Made by a program: the position numbers and the translations under genes. From Peptococcaceae bacterium (GTDB lineage Bacteria; Bacillota; Dehalobacteriia; UBA7702): 13,775 nucleotides of DNA. The notes beneath the pieces are model-generated. The model was not told the origin of the DNA. It saw only the letters and a program-made list of their open reading frames with translations, and did no database searches. How positions within the stretch are numbered: position 1 is the first letter of the stretch; the number at the start of each line of letters is the position of its first letter. The stretch spans positions 1 to 13,775 of the forward strand of contig DXZC01000057.1 of NCBI GenBank assembly GCA_019415505.1. The letters run 5' to 3'. Below, piece after piece: positions 1 to 6,545 of the stretch.

Positions 1-1630
1 CCTCAAAATCGGTAATCTCTTGGCCGTTTTCATCCTTTGGCGTTAGAGCCAGCAGCCCCCAGGATAAATCCTTAACTGTCCCTAGCATTTGGGCGGAATA
101 TAAATCCGCTACCACCCTGTACAACTTATCGTCCCGCAAAGGCGTTTCCTCAGCGTTAGCGGCCATTAGGCGCAAATCAGTAACTCTATTCAGGAAAAAG
201 CGGTGCGGATTATAGGTGAACCACAGTCCCGACATATACAGCTGGGCCACGGGCATGAGGGCGGAAACCGAAGCGTCCACCTCGCAAACGGACCATAGCT
301 CCTTACCGGTGAGATAAACGCTAACCAGCGGATAGCCGGTTTCACCGTCAGGGCCTACTCCCAAGGAGCTGACGTTAAATATTTGGGACACAGTGATATC
401 TCCCCGGCTCAGAGAACCCCGCACCACACCGGAGGGAACTACAGCCACGTCAGCAGGTTGAGAATTCTCCCCCTCGGCCTGGGAAACGCCATAAATATAA
501 GCGTCAGCTATCAGATTACCCAAGGTATCCTCCCCTGGCTCTTGGGCAAAATCAGCTATCGGCGTGAAATCAAAATCCGTTCGGGCAATAATTTGGTCAA
601 AGGTATAGCCATAGGGCGACAAATATTGGTTTTGGATATCAGCTTTAAACTCCGCCATTGCGCTGAGAGTTTCTTCATCCTCTGGCACTGATTTATCCAG
701 AGGTATCAGGCGATAGTCCAACACGGTATTTTCCTGGTCCAAGGCGAAGGTGAGACTGCCCAAATTTTGGGTATATTCGCCCGCGGAAACAATCAGGGTG
801 TTTCCCACCCTGAGCGGTTCCGCCAGCGTGGTATGGCTGTGGCCGCTAATAATCACGTCAATATCCGGTACCTCGGCAGCTAAAATTTCGTCCTCACTAT
901 CCTTGGGTTCCTCGGTAGTACCGCTATGAGATAGGCAAATTATCACAGCGTTAGGCGCCTCCGCCTTAATTTCCGCCACAACCGCGTCGGCGGTTTCCCT
1001 TGCGTCGGCAAAATGCAGACCGCTCAAGGGAGCGTACTCCACTGCTTCCGCCCCAATTAGGCCAAAAACAACCACCTCCACGCCGTCCTTTTCTATAATT
1101 TCATAGGGCTTAGCCTCTATGGCCTCTAAAGCTCCCATGAGTTCCGCGGCGTCAGCCTCTAACTCCGGGTCAGCTAAGGTGGCCTGCCAGTCAATATTGG
1201 CAGTAAGGAGCCGGGGTAAATCCTCGTTACTCTCTATTGCCGCATACAGCATCTCAGTAAGACCTGCGGTGCGGTAATCAAACTCATGATTACCCAGGGT
1301 GGTATACTCAAAACCCAGGCGGCCCAGGCTACGCAATTCCGCGGCCTCTGTAGTATAGATAGTCTGAAAAAGGGTACCCATAGAAAAGTCCCCGGCGTCT
1401 ACCAATAAAGCCTGGGGATACTTTAGCTTTTCCCCGTCTATGGCGGTTTTCAGTTTGGCAAAGCCCCCGGTTTCTTCCGGCACGCCGTTGAAGTTGCTAA
1501 CGTCGGCGGTAAGATGGGAGTGGACGTCGTGGGTAAAAAGCACGGTAAAACTGTCAGCCCCTAAGGCGGGACCGGAAAACAGGAGTACCAAACCAAGGCA
1601 AACCAAATTAATTATATAAAACTTTTTCAT
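1..1630 (-). CDS. Secreted 5'-nucleotidase / metallophosphatase, C-terminus cut by window edge
   Basis: Reading leftwards from the ATG at 1630-1628, 543 codons are open to the window edge. The first ~25 residues form a signal peptide: MKK, a hydrophobic stretch, then a likely cut after ALGA, so the protein is exported. The mature part opens with a calcineurin-like metallophosphatase domain. Its metal-binding blocks appear in order: THDVHSH (about residues 34-40), DAGDF (78-82), GNHEFD (112-117), SHSG and GHSH (near 250-280). A 5'-nucleotidase C-terminal domain follows, with NLIADAYIYG, PSGVVRG and SLSRGDITVSQIF. This is the architecture of bifunctional UDP-sugar hydrolase / 5'-nucleotidases, which release phosphate and nucleosides from extracellular nucleotides. 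The start is supported by AAAGGCGG just upstream and a promoter at 1662-1690. The missing C-terminus could carry a wall or membrane anchor, which cannot be judged here. Exact substrate is not determinable. Confidence 0.9.
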   Translation of the reverse strand, partial: MKKFYIINLVCLGLVLLFSGPALGADSFTVLFTHDVHSHLTADVSNFNGVPEETGGFAKLKTAIDGEKLKYPQALLVDAGDFSMGTLFQTIYTTEAAELRSLGRLGFEYTTLGNHEFDYRTAGLTEMLYAAIESNEDLPRLLTANIDWQATLADPELEADAAELMGALEAIEAKPYEIIEKDGVEVVVFGLIGAEAVEYAPLSGLHFADARETADAVVAEIKAEAPNAVIICLSHSGTTEEPKDSEDEILAAEVPDIDVIISGHSHTTLAEPLRVGNTLIVSAGEYTQNLGSLTFALDQENTVLDYRLIPLDKSVPEDEETLSAMAEFKADIQNQYLSPYGYTFDQIIARTDFDFTPIADFAQEPGEDTLGNLIADAYIYGVSQAEGENSQPADVAVVPSGVVRGSLSRGDITVSQIFNVSSLGVGPDGETGYPLVSVYLTGKELWSVCEVDASVSALMPVAQLYMSGLWFTYNPHRFFLNRVTDLRLMAANAEETPLRDDKLYRVVADLYSAQMLGTVKDLSWGLLALTPKDENGQEITDFE

Positions 1631-1661
1631 TTTGCCGCCTTTCTTGTAACTAATTTATTCT

Positions 1662-1690
1662 ATTCTATATTATCCGGCCAAGATTGGCAA
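1662..1690 (-). promoter_or_regulatory. Promoter of the 5'-nucleotidase gene
   Basis: On the minus strand TTGCCA (1690-1685) is followed after 17 nt by TAGAAT (1667-1662), a good sigma-70 type pair. Its -35 box overlaps the -35 box of the divergent trmK promoter on the inverted repeat GCCAA-GA-TTGGC (1677-1688). Confidence 0.6.
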
Positions 1691-1713
1691 TAAAAACAAT
1701 AATATGGTATAAT
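1684..1713 (+). promoter_or_regulatory. Promoter of trmK operon, extended -10
   Basis: TTGGCA (1684-1689), an 18-nt spacer and a perfect TATAAT (1708-1713) are seen. TG at 1705-1706 gives an extended -10. The ribosome binding site AAAGGAGG (1723-1730) and the GTG start follow directly. Confidence 0.75.
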
Positions 1714-1736
1714 ATATTTTGTAAAGGAGGATTATT

Positions 1737-2426
1737 GTGAAATTATCCCAAAGGCTTCTTACTGCCGCCGGCTTTGTGCCCCCGGGCGGGGTTTTGGCTG
1801 ATATTGGCGCCGACCGAGGCGAATTATCCTATTACCTTTTAGACAACAGCATGGTAGAGCGGGTAATTTTAAGCGATATTTCCGCCAAATCACTAAACCG
1901 GGCGAGAGAGCTGTTTAACGCTACGCCCCTGGCGGACAAGGCTGAATTCCGAGTTGGCGACGGTTTAGCAATCTTAAACCCCCAGGAAGCTGACGCCATT
2001 GTTCTCGCTGGCATGGGGGGACAAACCATCGTCAACATACTGTCAGCCCAACCCCAAGTAAGCCGCGGCGCTAAAGCTCTTGTGGTACAGGCCATGGGCA
2101 ATACGCCCCAGGTACGCCGGTGGTTTCAGGATAATGGTTTTACCATAACCGCTGAAAGTATTATCTGGGAGGACGGCCACTATTATACCATAATCCGAGG
2201 TGAACCGGGGCCGAGCCAATTAACCGACTTGCAGCTATATGCCGGTCCCCTTCTGCTAAAAAGGGGGGAGCCACTCTTAAAAGAGAGCTTATGCCAGGAA
2301 AGAGCGGTGAAGGCCCATATTTTACAAGTCTTAACTAATAAGTCCCAGGGCCAAGAGCGGCAAGAAAAATTGCAACAGGAGTTGCGCTTCCTCGATTCCC
2401 TCCTTGCCTTACTGGAGAAAGGTTGA
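1737..2426 (+). CDS. trmK: tRNA (adenine(22)-N1)-methyltransferase TrmK
   Basis: This 229-residue protein fits the TrmK family, which uses S-adenosylmethionine to methylate N1 of A22 in tRNA in the cytoplasm. The Rossmann-fold SAM site is visible as LADIGADRG (20-28), an acidic residue after the second strand in ILSDIS (44-49), GDGL (74-77) and the family-typical AGMGGQTI (91-98). The C-terminal third is helical and charged, as expected of the TrmK coiled-coil tail. The start is GTG, fixed by AAAGGAGG six nt upstream; no nearer ATG fits. Only 4 nt separate its stop from the Nif3-like gene, so the two are cotranscribed and probably translationally coupled. TrmK beside a Nif3-like gene is a common Bacillota arrangement. 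Length matches the family. Confidence 0.9.
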   Translation: MKLSQRLLTAAGFVPPGGVLADIGADRGELSYYLLDNSMVERVILSDISAKSLNRARELFNATPLADKAEFRVGDGLAILNPQEADAIVLAGMGGQTIVNILSAQPQVSRGAKALVVQAMGNTPQVRRWFQDNGFTITAESIIWEDGHYYTIIRGEPGPSQLTDLQLYAGPLLLKRGEPLLKESLCQERAVKAHILQVLTNKSQGQERQEKLQQELRFLDSLLALLEKG

Positions 2427-2430
2427 AAAA

Positions 2431-3210
2431 ATGCTATTAAAAGAATTATTAAGAGAATTAGACAAGCTCTGCCCCTTTGCCTATCAAGAAGATTTTGACA
2501 ACAGCGGCCTACAGGTTGGAGCGGAAAATCACCAATGCCAACACCTACTGCTGGCCTTTGATTTTACAGAGGACGTACTCAAAGAGGCTGTAGCTAAGGG
2601 CTGCGATACCATAATAACCCATCATCCCTTTTTATTCCACGGCCTTAAACAGGTGGACGCCAGTAACTGGTCTGGCAGAATGATCTACCAACTGATAGAA
2701 AATAAAATTGCCCTGATTGCCCTGCACACAAATTTAGATAAAATAGATTTCGGCGTTAATATGCAGTTAGCCACGGATTTGGGGCTGCAAAACATCGAGG
2801 TCTTTTTACCTGAGGCCAGCGGCTGCGGCCTAGGAGCCGTGGGCCAGCTGGCCCAGCCCCAAACCATGGCGGAATTTATTGCCACAGTAAAGCAAAATCT
2901 AAATTGTCCCTGGGTAAAATATGTGGGCCAGCCGGAGAAAACCGTGTCATATATTGGCGTTCTGGGTGGAGCTGGCGCGGAGTACCTTAACGCGGCCCAG
3001 GAAAAGGGGTTGGACGTTTATGTAAGCAGTGATTTTAAGTATCACGACGCGCAACAAGCCCAAAATATCGACCTCTGTATAATCGACGCCGGACATTTCG
3101 GCACCGAAGTGGGCGTAGTGAAGGCTTTAGGGAAAAAGCTCCGGGAGGAGCTGAAGGGCTTGCAAATTAGCGTTAGTGAAAATATGGCGGATTATTGGCA
3201 ATATGAGTAA
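2431..3210 (+). CDS. Nif3-like dinuclear metal centre protein (compact form)
   Basis: This 259-residue protein belongs to the Nif3 / YqfO / YbgI family of hexameric proteins with a two-metal site; the biological reaction remains uncertain. Expected metal ligands are visible: ITHHPFLFHG with H64 and H65, LHTNLD with H99 and D103, and DAGHFGTE with H222 and E226. Many Bacillota homologues carry a PII-like insertion and are near 370 residues; this one lacks it and matches the short form. I chose the ATG at 2431 because GGAGAAAGG (2414-2422) is correctly placed for it. An in-frame TTG at 2404 would add nine residues, overlap trmK and sit upstream of that ribosome binding site. A strong terminator follows, so it closes the trmK unit. 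Confidence 0.88.
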   Translation: MLLKELLRELDKLCPFAYQEDFDNSGLQVGAENHQCQHLLLAFDFTEDVLKEAVAKGCDTIITHHPFLFHGLKQVDASNWSGRMIYQLIENKIALIALHTNLDKIDFGVNMQLATDLGLQNIEVFLPEASGCGLGAVGQLAQPQTMAEFIATVKQNLNCPWVKYVGQPEKTVSYIGVLGGAGAEYLNAAQEKGLDVYVSSDFKYHDAQQAQNIDLCIIDAGHFGTEVGVVKALGKKLREELKGLQISVSENMADYWQYE

Positions 3211-3212
3211 AT

Positions 3213-3241
3213 AAAACGGCACTTTTGTGCTGTTTTTTTTT
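3213..3241 (+). terminator. Intrinsic terminator after the Nif3-like gene
   Basis: AAAACGGCAC (3213-3222) pairs with GTGCTGTTTT (3227-3236), with one G-U pair, across a TTTT loop. An uninterrupted T run extends to 3241. Confidence 0.85.
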
Positions 3242-3281
3242 AGGGCGCATAAAATAGTATGATAGACATAGGGAGGTAATT

Positions 3282-4004
3282 ATGGCGGAAATTTACGCAT
3301 ATCAAGAATTACTCTGTAAAAAAGAGGAGCTGGCCAAAGAAATAGAGGAGCTATCAAACCTCAGCGATTTACCGGCGCTGCGCCGGAATTTTCAGCGGGA
3401 AAAGCAACGCCTGGCGGAAACCCAAAGGAGACTCCAAGAATTGAGGGAAATCAGGGAGCATAAGTCTAAAGAGCTGGCGGAGATCAAAGAACAAGCCGCC
3501 AGATTGGAGACTCAGATATACGACGGCTCAGTGACTAATCCCCGGGAATTAGCCCTTCTCCAAGATAAAGGCGAGGAACTGAAACGCAAAGAGGAAGTGG
3601 TGACGGCTGAAGGCCAAGCAACGGCGGCAAAAATAGGGCAAGAAACGGCTAAGGGCAACCAATTAACGGCAAAATTGAAGGAAATTAAAGCAGAATTCGA
3701 CGTTTCCCAAAGCGAATTAAAGGCCACCCACGCTAAACTTAAAGCAACATTGGCGGACTATGATAGAGAGTTAAACAAACTAGCAAAAAAAATAAATCAG
3801 GAAAAGCTGGCCTTTTTTCTAAAAAACCGCCAGACCTTTGGCGGCAAGCTTTACGCTATAGTGCGGGAGGGCGGCACTTGCAGCGTTTGCTACCGCACTT
3901 TAACTAAGTCTACCATAAACAGAGCTGCCGACGGTAAGGAGGTCTGCTGCGATAATTGCAACAGAATACTGCTGAACGAAGCACAAGACACTTGCGCTAA
4001 ATGA
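3282..4004 (+). CDS. Coiled-coil protein with C-terminal C4 zinc ribbon
   Basis: This 240-residue protein has two parts. Residues ~5-185 are almost all charged heptad-like sequence rich in K, E, L and Q, predicting a long antiparallel coiled coil. The C-terminus holds a C4 zinc ribbon with CSVC (C200, C203) and CDNC (C223, C226). This matches the family of helical-hairpin zinc-ribbon proteins that includes Helicobacter HP0958 and Chlamydia CT398. Those homologues are linked to flagellar/sigma-54 regulation and secretion, but that role should not be assumed here. GGGAGGT (3271-3277) sits 4 nt before the ATG. A TATGAT at 3258-3263 could be a -10 box but has no convincing -35, so its promoter is unclear. 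It lies directly before rnpB, a neighbourhood I recall from Clostridia. It is cytoplasmic, with no signal or membrane segment. Confidence 0.82.
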   Translation: MAEIYAYQELLCKKEELAKEIEELSNLSDLPALRRNFQREKQRLAETQRRLQELREIREHKSKELAEIKEQAARLETQIYDGSVTNPRELALLQDKGEELKRKEEVVTAEGQATAAKIGQETAKGNQLTAKLKEIKAEFDVSQSELKATHAKLKATLADYDRELNKLAKKINQEKLAFFLKNRQTFGGKLYAIVREGGTCSVCYRTLTKSTINRAADGKEVCCDNCNRILLNEAQDTCAK

Positions 4005-4020
4005 GAAAACAAGCTATAAT
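3992..4020 (+). promoter_or_regulatory. Promoter of rnpB
   Basis: TTGCGC (3992-3997), a 17-nt spacer and a perfect TATAAT (4015-4020) are seen. The stop codon of the zinc-ribbon gene (4002-4004) lies in the spacer. Predicted initiation near 4027 is just before the P1 strand of RNase P RNA. Confidence 0.75.
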
Positions 4021-4033
4021 ATTAAGGATAAAA

Positions 4034-4541
4034 CAAAGAGTAAGTTGGCTCATCACGAGAGGAAGGCCGAAAGGCTCCTTTTGAGGAAAGTCCGGGCACC
4101 ATAGGGCAGGATGCCGGCTAACAGCCGGTGAAGGCGACTTTAAGGATAGTGCCACAGAAATAAACCGCCTTGAAAATTTCCAGGAGTTGTGCTGTTTTCT
4201 CCTCTATTTTCCGTACCAGCACAGAAAGCCAGGAAGGCGAAAGAACAGTTAGACGCTAAACCCCTTAGCCCCTAAGGGGCGAGGGAGTTGGTAAGCTAGG
4301 CTTAACAGCCGGTAAGCACATTCCTGGAAATTTTCAAGGTAAGGGTGGAACGGTGCGGTAAGAGCGCACCGGCGGCTTGGTAACAAGCCGGCCAGGTAAA
4401 CCCCATCCGGTGCAAGACCGAATAGGAAGGCGTGGGAGTGGCCCGCTCTGCCTTCGGGTATGGTCGCGCGAGCCCTTTGGCGACAAAGGGCCAAGATAGA
4501 TGATGAATTAAACAGAACCCGGCTTATAGACTTGCTCTTTG
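4034..4541 (+). ncRNA. rnpB: RNase P RNA, class A, with greatly enlarged P12
   Basis: This is the catalytic RNA that trims tRNA 5' leaders. Landmarks in order are: the P1 5' strand CAAAGAGTAAGTT (4034-4046); GAGGAAAGTCCGGGC (P4 region, ~4083-4097); CATAGGGCAGG; a P8 hairpin CCGGCT-AAC-AGCCGG; GATAGTGCCACAGAAA; AAACCGCC; GGTAAGGGTGGAACGGTG; GCGGTAAGAGCGCACC; AGATGATGAATTAAACAGA; ACAGAACCCGGCTTA; and the P1 3' strand GACTTGCTCTTTG (4529-4541). The conserved blocks are class A (E. coli-like), not Bacillus class B. At about 508 nt it is much longer than usual class A RNAs. The surplus lies entirely between AAACCGCC and GGTAAGGG, the position of P12. Ends are set by P1 pairing and are approximate. 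It sits between the zinc-ribbon gene and the cobalamin riboswitch promoter, and has its own promoter. Confidence 0.95.
4168..4339 (+). repeat. Perfect 18-bp inverted repeat closing the P12 insert of rnpB
   Basis: CCTTGAAAATTTCCAGGA (4168-4185) is the exact reverse complement of 4322-4339. After a small internal loop the helix can continue with TGTGCT (4188-4193) and AGCACA (4315-4320). The enclosed ~120 nt contain further hairpins, including CCCCTTAG (4261-4268) with CTAAGGGG (4272-4279) and GGCT-TAAC-AGCC (4299-4310). Because all conserved RNase P blocks flank it, this is an expanded peripheral arm and not a separate gene. Confidence 0.85.
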
Positions 4542-4560
4542 CTTTTTCTGGAAATTATTG

Positions 4561-4588
4561 TTGACAAATTTAGTTTATCTGTTAGAAT
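4561..4588 (+). promoter_or_regulatory. Promoter of the cobalamin riboswitch / cob operon
   Basis: A perfect TTGACA (4561-4566) is followed after 16 nt by TAGAAT (4583-4588). It starts only 20 nt after the rnpB 3' end and would begin transcription just before the riboswitch aptamer. Confidence 0.75.
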
Positions 4589-4607
4589 AATATTAACAAT
4601 AAAAATA

Positions 4608-4770
4608 CGGAACGGTGCCATTTATTTGGTTAAAAGGGAAAACGGTTAAAAGCCGTTACAGCGCCCGCTACTGTAAGAGTTTATGAAATCCCAACTGCCA
4701 TTGGCGTGCATTTCACGTTGAGAAGGCGGGAAAGTAAGTTTGAGGCTCAAGTCAGTAAACCTGCCACACT
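4608..4770 (+). promoter_or_regulatory. Adenosylcobalamin riboswitch aptamer
   Basis: The conserved cobalamin-aptamer blocks are present in order: GGTGCCATTTATTTGGTTAA (4614-4633), GGGAAAACGGTT, ACAGCGCCCGCTACTGTAA (core with the CCCGC-ACTGT signature), GAAGGCGGGAAAGTAAG, GAGGCTCAAGTCAG and the B12-box-like AAACCTGCC (about 4758-4766). It lies in the 5' leader of cobT-cobU-cobC, which is exactly where ligand-off regulation of cobalamin assembly is expected. Family knowledge says ligand binding represses; the terminator downstream fits transcriptional attenuation. Outer limits are approximate. Confidence 0.93.
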
Positions 4771-4798
4771 TTAACCTTGATCTCGGGAGAGAAGGTCT

Positions 4799-4846
4799 AG
4801 GGATGTTATCGTTCACTAATCCGCATCCTTAAAATGCGGATTTTTT
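4799..4846 (+). terminator. Riboswitch expression platform: first terminator with a candidate antiterminator
   Basis: AATCCGCAT (4818-4826) pairs with ATGCGGATT (4834-4842) and runs into TTTTTT (4841-4846), an intrinsic terminator. Upstream AGGGATG (4799-4805) can instead pair with CATCCTT (4824-4830), with one G-U, which would disrupt the terminator's left arm. This gives a plausible antiterminator/terminator switch. A small hairpin ACCTT (4774-4778) / AAGGT (4792-4796) stands between aptamer and switch. Confidence 0.8.
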
Positions 4847-4854
4847 AATTTAAC

Positions 4855-4886
4855 CATCTCTGAGCTAATAGGCAGAGATGATTTTT
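4855..4886 (+). terminator. Second terminator-like hairpin directly before cobT
   Basis: CATCTCTG (4855-4862) pairs perfectly with CAGAGATG (4873-4880), followed by ATTTTTT. It begins only about 9 nt after the first terminator's T run and ends 6 nt before the cobT ribosome binding site. No obvious antiterminator strand for it was found. Confidence 0.7.
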
Positions 4887-4904
4887 TATTTTAGGAGGCT
4901 GAAA

Positions 4905-5978
4905 ATGACTTTACTTAAAGAAACCATCGCCAAAATCCAACCCCTGAACCAAGAGGTAAAACAAGAAGCGGCTAAATACATAGACAGCTTGATTAAGCCC
5001 ATTGGGGCCCTGGGTAAATTAGAGGAAATTGCCGCCCAAATTGCCGGCATTACCGGCAAAGTAAAGGGCAACTCCATAGAAAAACGGGGCATTATTGTCA
5101 TGTCCGCTGATAATGGTATTTGCGACGAAGGGGTAGCTTCGGCTCCCCAGTCCGTTACTACAATTATGACCGGCTGTTTTGTAAAAGGTGTTACCGGCAT
5201 GGCTGTAATGGCGAAAGAAGCTGGCGCTGATGTTACCGTGGTGGATATTGGCGTTAAAGATGAGTTAAACATTCCCGGCATACTCAACCGTAAAATTGCC
5301 AACGGCACCGCTAACTTTGCCAAGGGACCGGCTATGAGCTATGACGATTGCCTGAAAGCCATGGAAATTGGCATAGAAGTTGCCAATGATTTAGCCGCCC
5401 AAGGTTACAATATTATCGGCACAGGGGAAATGGGCATTGGCAATACCAGTTCCAGTAGCTGCGTATTAGTTGCCCTCACAGATGTGCCAATGGATGTGGC
5501 CGCCGGCAAAGGCGCGGGACTCACCGACCAGGCCCATGCCCACAAAAAACAGGTTTTAAGCGATGCAATAGCCCTCAATCAACCGAATCCCCAGGATCCC
5601 ATTGACGTTGTGGCCAAGGTGGGCGGATTTGACATTGCCGGTATGGCCGGAATTTTCCTGGCCTGCGCCGCTAACCGTATTCCCGTGGTGGTGGACGGCT
5701 TTATTTCCGCCGCCGCCGCTCTCGTGGCTGTACGCCTCTGCCCCGCTGCCAGAGATTACATGATTAGCTCCCACTGTTCCGCGGAACCGGGCTTTAATGC
5801 CATGATTGCAGCGGCGGGCCTCAAACCCATGCTCATGCTGGATATGCGCCTGGGCGAAGGTAGCGGCTGTCCCATCGCCTTCCATGTGGTGGACTGCGCT
5901 TTAGCCATGGTAAACAACATGGCCACCTTTGAAGAAGTTACTATGAACGACGATTTCCTCGTTGATATCCGGGAGTAA
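4905..5978 (+). CDS. cobT: Nicotinate-nucleotide--dimethylbenzimidazole phosphoribosyltransferase
   Basis: CobT moves phosphoribose from nicotinate mononucleotide to the lower-ligand base (dimethylbenzimidazole or a related base), giving the alpha-ribotide for the cobamide nucleotide loop. At 357 residues it matches the family. Conserved blocks are MSADNGICDEGVASAPQSVT (66-85), GTGEMGIGNTSSS (near 174-186), GGFDIAGMAG, VVVDGFISAAAALVA, SHCSAEPG and GEGSGCPIAF; E318 corresponds to the catalytic Glu of Salmonella CobT. AGGAGG (4893-4898) fixes the ATG at 4905. An upstream in-frame ATG at 4878 lies inside the second terminator hairpin and is rejected as the start. It is first in a cobT-cobU-cobC operon (3-nt gaps) under the B12 riboswitch. 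No unusual residues were seen. Confidence 0.95.
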   Translation: MTLLKETIAKIQPLNQEVKQEAAKYIDSLIKPIGALGKLEEIAAQIAGITGKVKGNSIEKRGIIVMSADNGICDEGVASAPQSVTTIMTGCFVKGVTGMAVMAKEAGADVTVVDIGVKDELNIPGILNRKIANGTANFAKGPAMSYDDCLKAMEIGIEVANDLAAQGYNIIGTGEMGIGNTSSSSCVLVALTDVPMDVAAGKGAGLTDQAHAHKKQVLSDAIALNQPNPQDPIDVVAKVGGFDIAGMAGIFLACAANRIPVVVDGFISAAAALVAVRLCPAARDYMISSHCSAEPGFNAMIAAAGLKPMLMLDMRLGEGSGCPIAFHVVDCALAMVNNMATFEEVTMNDDFLVDIRE

Positions 5979-5981
5979 GAT

Positions 5982-6542
5982 ATGGCTAAGATTACACTAA
6001 TCACCGGGGGCGCCCGCAGCGGCAAAAGTACCTTTGCCGAGGAGCTGGCGGCCAAGAAAGGCGACAAAATCCTCTATGTGGCCACAGCCAAGGCCATAGA
6101 CGGGGAAATGCGGGACAGAATAAAACGGCATAGGGAGCGCCGCCCCGACTCCTGGGACACTTTAGAGGCCTACAAGGGTCTAAGCTCCCTCCTGCCCCAA
6201 AGCTCCCCTAATTACGACGGCATCCTCTTGGACTGCATTACCATAATGTCAACTAACATTATTTTTGATGAACCGGCTATGCTCCAGGCGGAAATAGCTT
6301 TTGAGGAAATGCTCCGGGCAGAGGAATTATTAATGGCGGAGATTGACGAGTTTATCGCCTGTTTCCCCAATTTACAGTCTGATTTAATTATGGTCACTAA
6401 CGAAGTTGGTATGGGCCTGGTGCCTGAGTATCCCCTTTCCCGCTTTTACCGGGACGCCTTAGGACGGGTCAACCAAAAACTGGGCCGGGCTGCCGATGAA
6501 GTTTGGCTGGTGGTCTCCGGCATTCCCATGCAGGTTAAATGA
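5982..6542 (+). CDS. cobU: Adenosylcobinamide kinase / adenosylcobinamide-phosphate guanylyltransferase
   Basis: CobU phosphorylates adenosylcobinamide and then attaches GMP, making AdoCbi-GDP. The 186-residue length and motifs fit: a P-loop GGARSGKS (9-16); RIKRHRERRP (46-55), whose H50 matches the histidine that carries GMP in Salmonella CobU; ILLDCITI for the Walker B strand; and the C-terminal NEVGMGLVPE...FRD-type block seen here as SRFYRDALGRVNQKLG. The ATG at 5982 comes 3 nt after the cobT stop, with GGGAG inside the end of cobT serving as the binding site. It is the second gene of the riboswitch-controlled operon. The next enzyme, CobS, which joins AdoCbi-GDP to the CobT/CobC product, is not encoded in the window. 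Confidence 0.94.
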   Translation: MAKITLITGGARSGKSTFAEELAAKKGDKILYVATAKAIDGEMRDRIKRHRERRPDSWDTLEAYKGLSSLLPQSSPNYDGILLDCITIMSTNIIFDEPAMLQAEIAFEEMLRAEELLMAEIDEFIACFPNLQSDLIMVTNEVGMGLVPEYPLSRFYRDALGRVNQKLGRAADEVWLVVSGIPMQVK

Positions 6543-6545
6543 GCT

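Noticed and set aside
383..691. A 102-codon plus-strand frame opposite the 5'-nucleotidase
   Set aside because: The minus strand codes a continuous, clearly conserved protein here. The plus frame has no family features.
4249..4494. An 81-codon minus-strand reading frame inside rnpB
   Set aside because: It lies wholly within the RNase P RNA, opposite conserved structural blocks, and has no ribosome binding site or recognisable protein features.
4034..4541. Possibility that the P12 insert is a group I/II intron or insertion sequence
   Set aside because: It has no intron core motifs, no transposase and no target duplication, and it is closed by a continuous helix in register with P12, so it is read as an expanded arm.
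4886..5323. A 145-codon minus-strand frame over cobT
   Set aside because: It mirrors a highly conserved coding region and runs across the ribosome binding site and terminator of the cob leader, so it is an antisense artefact.
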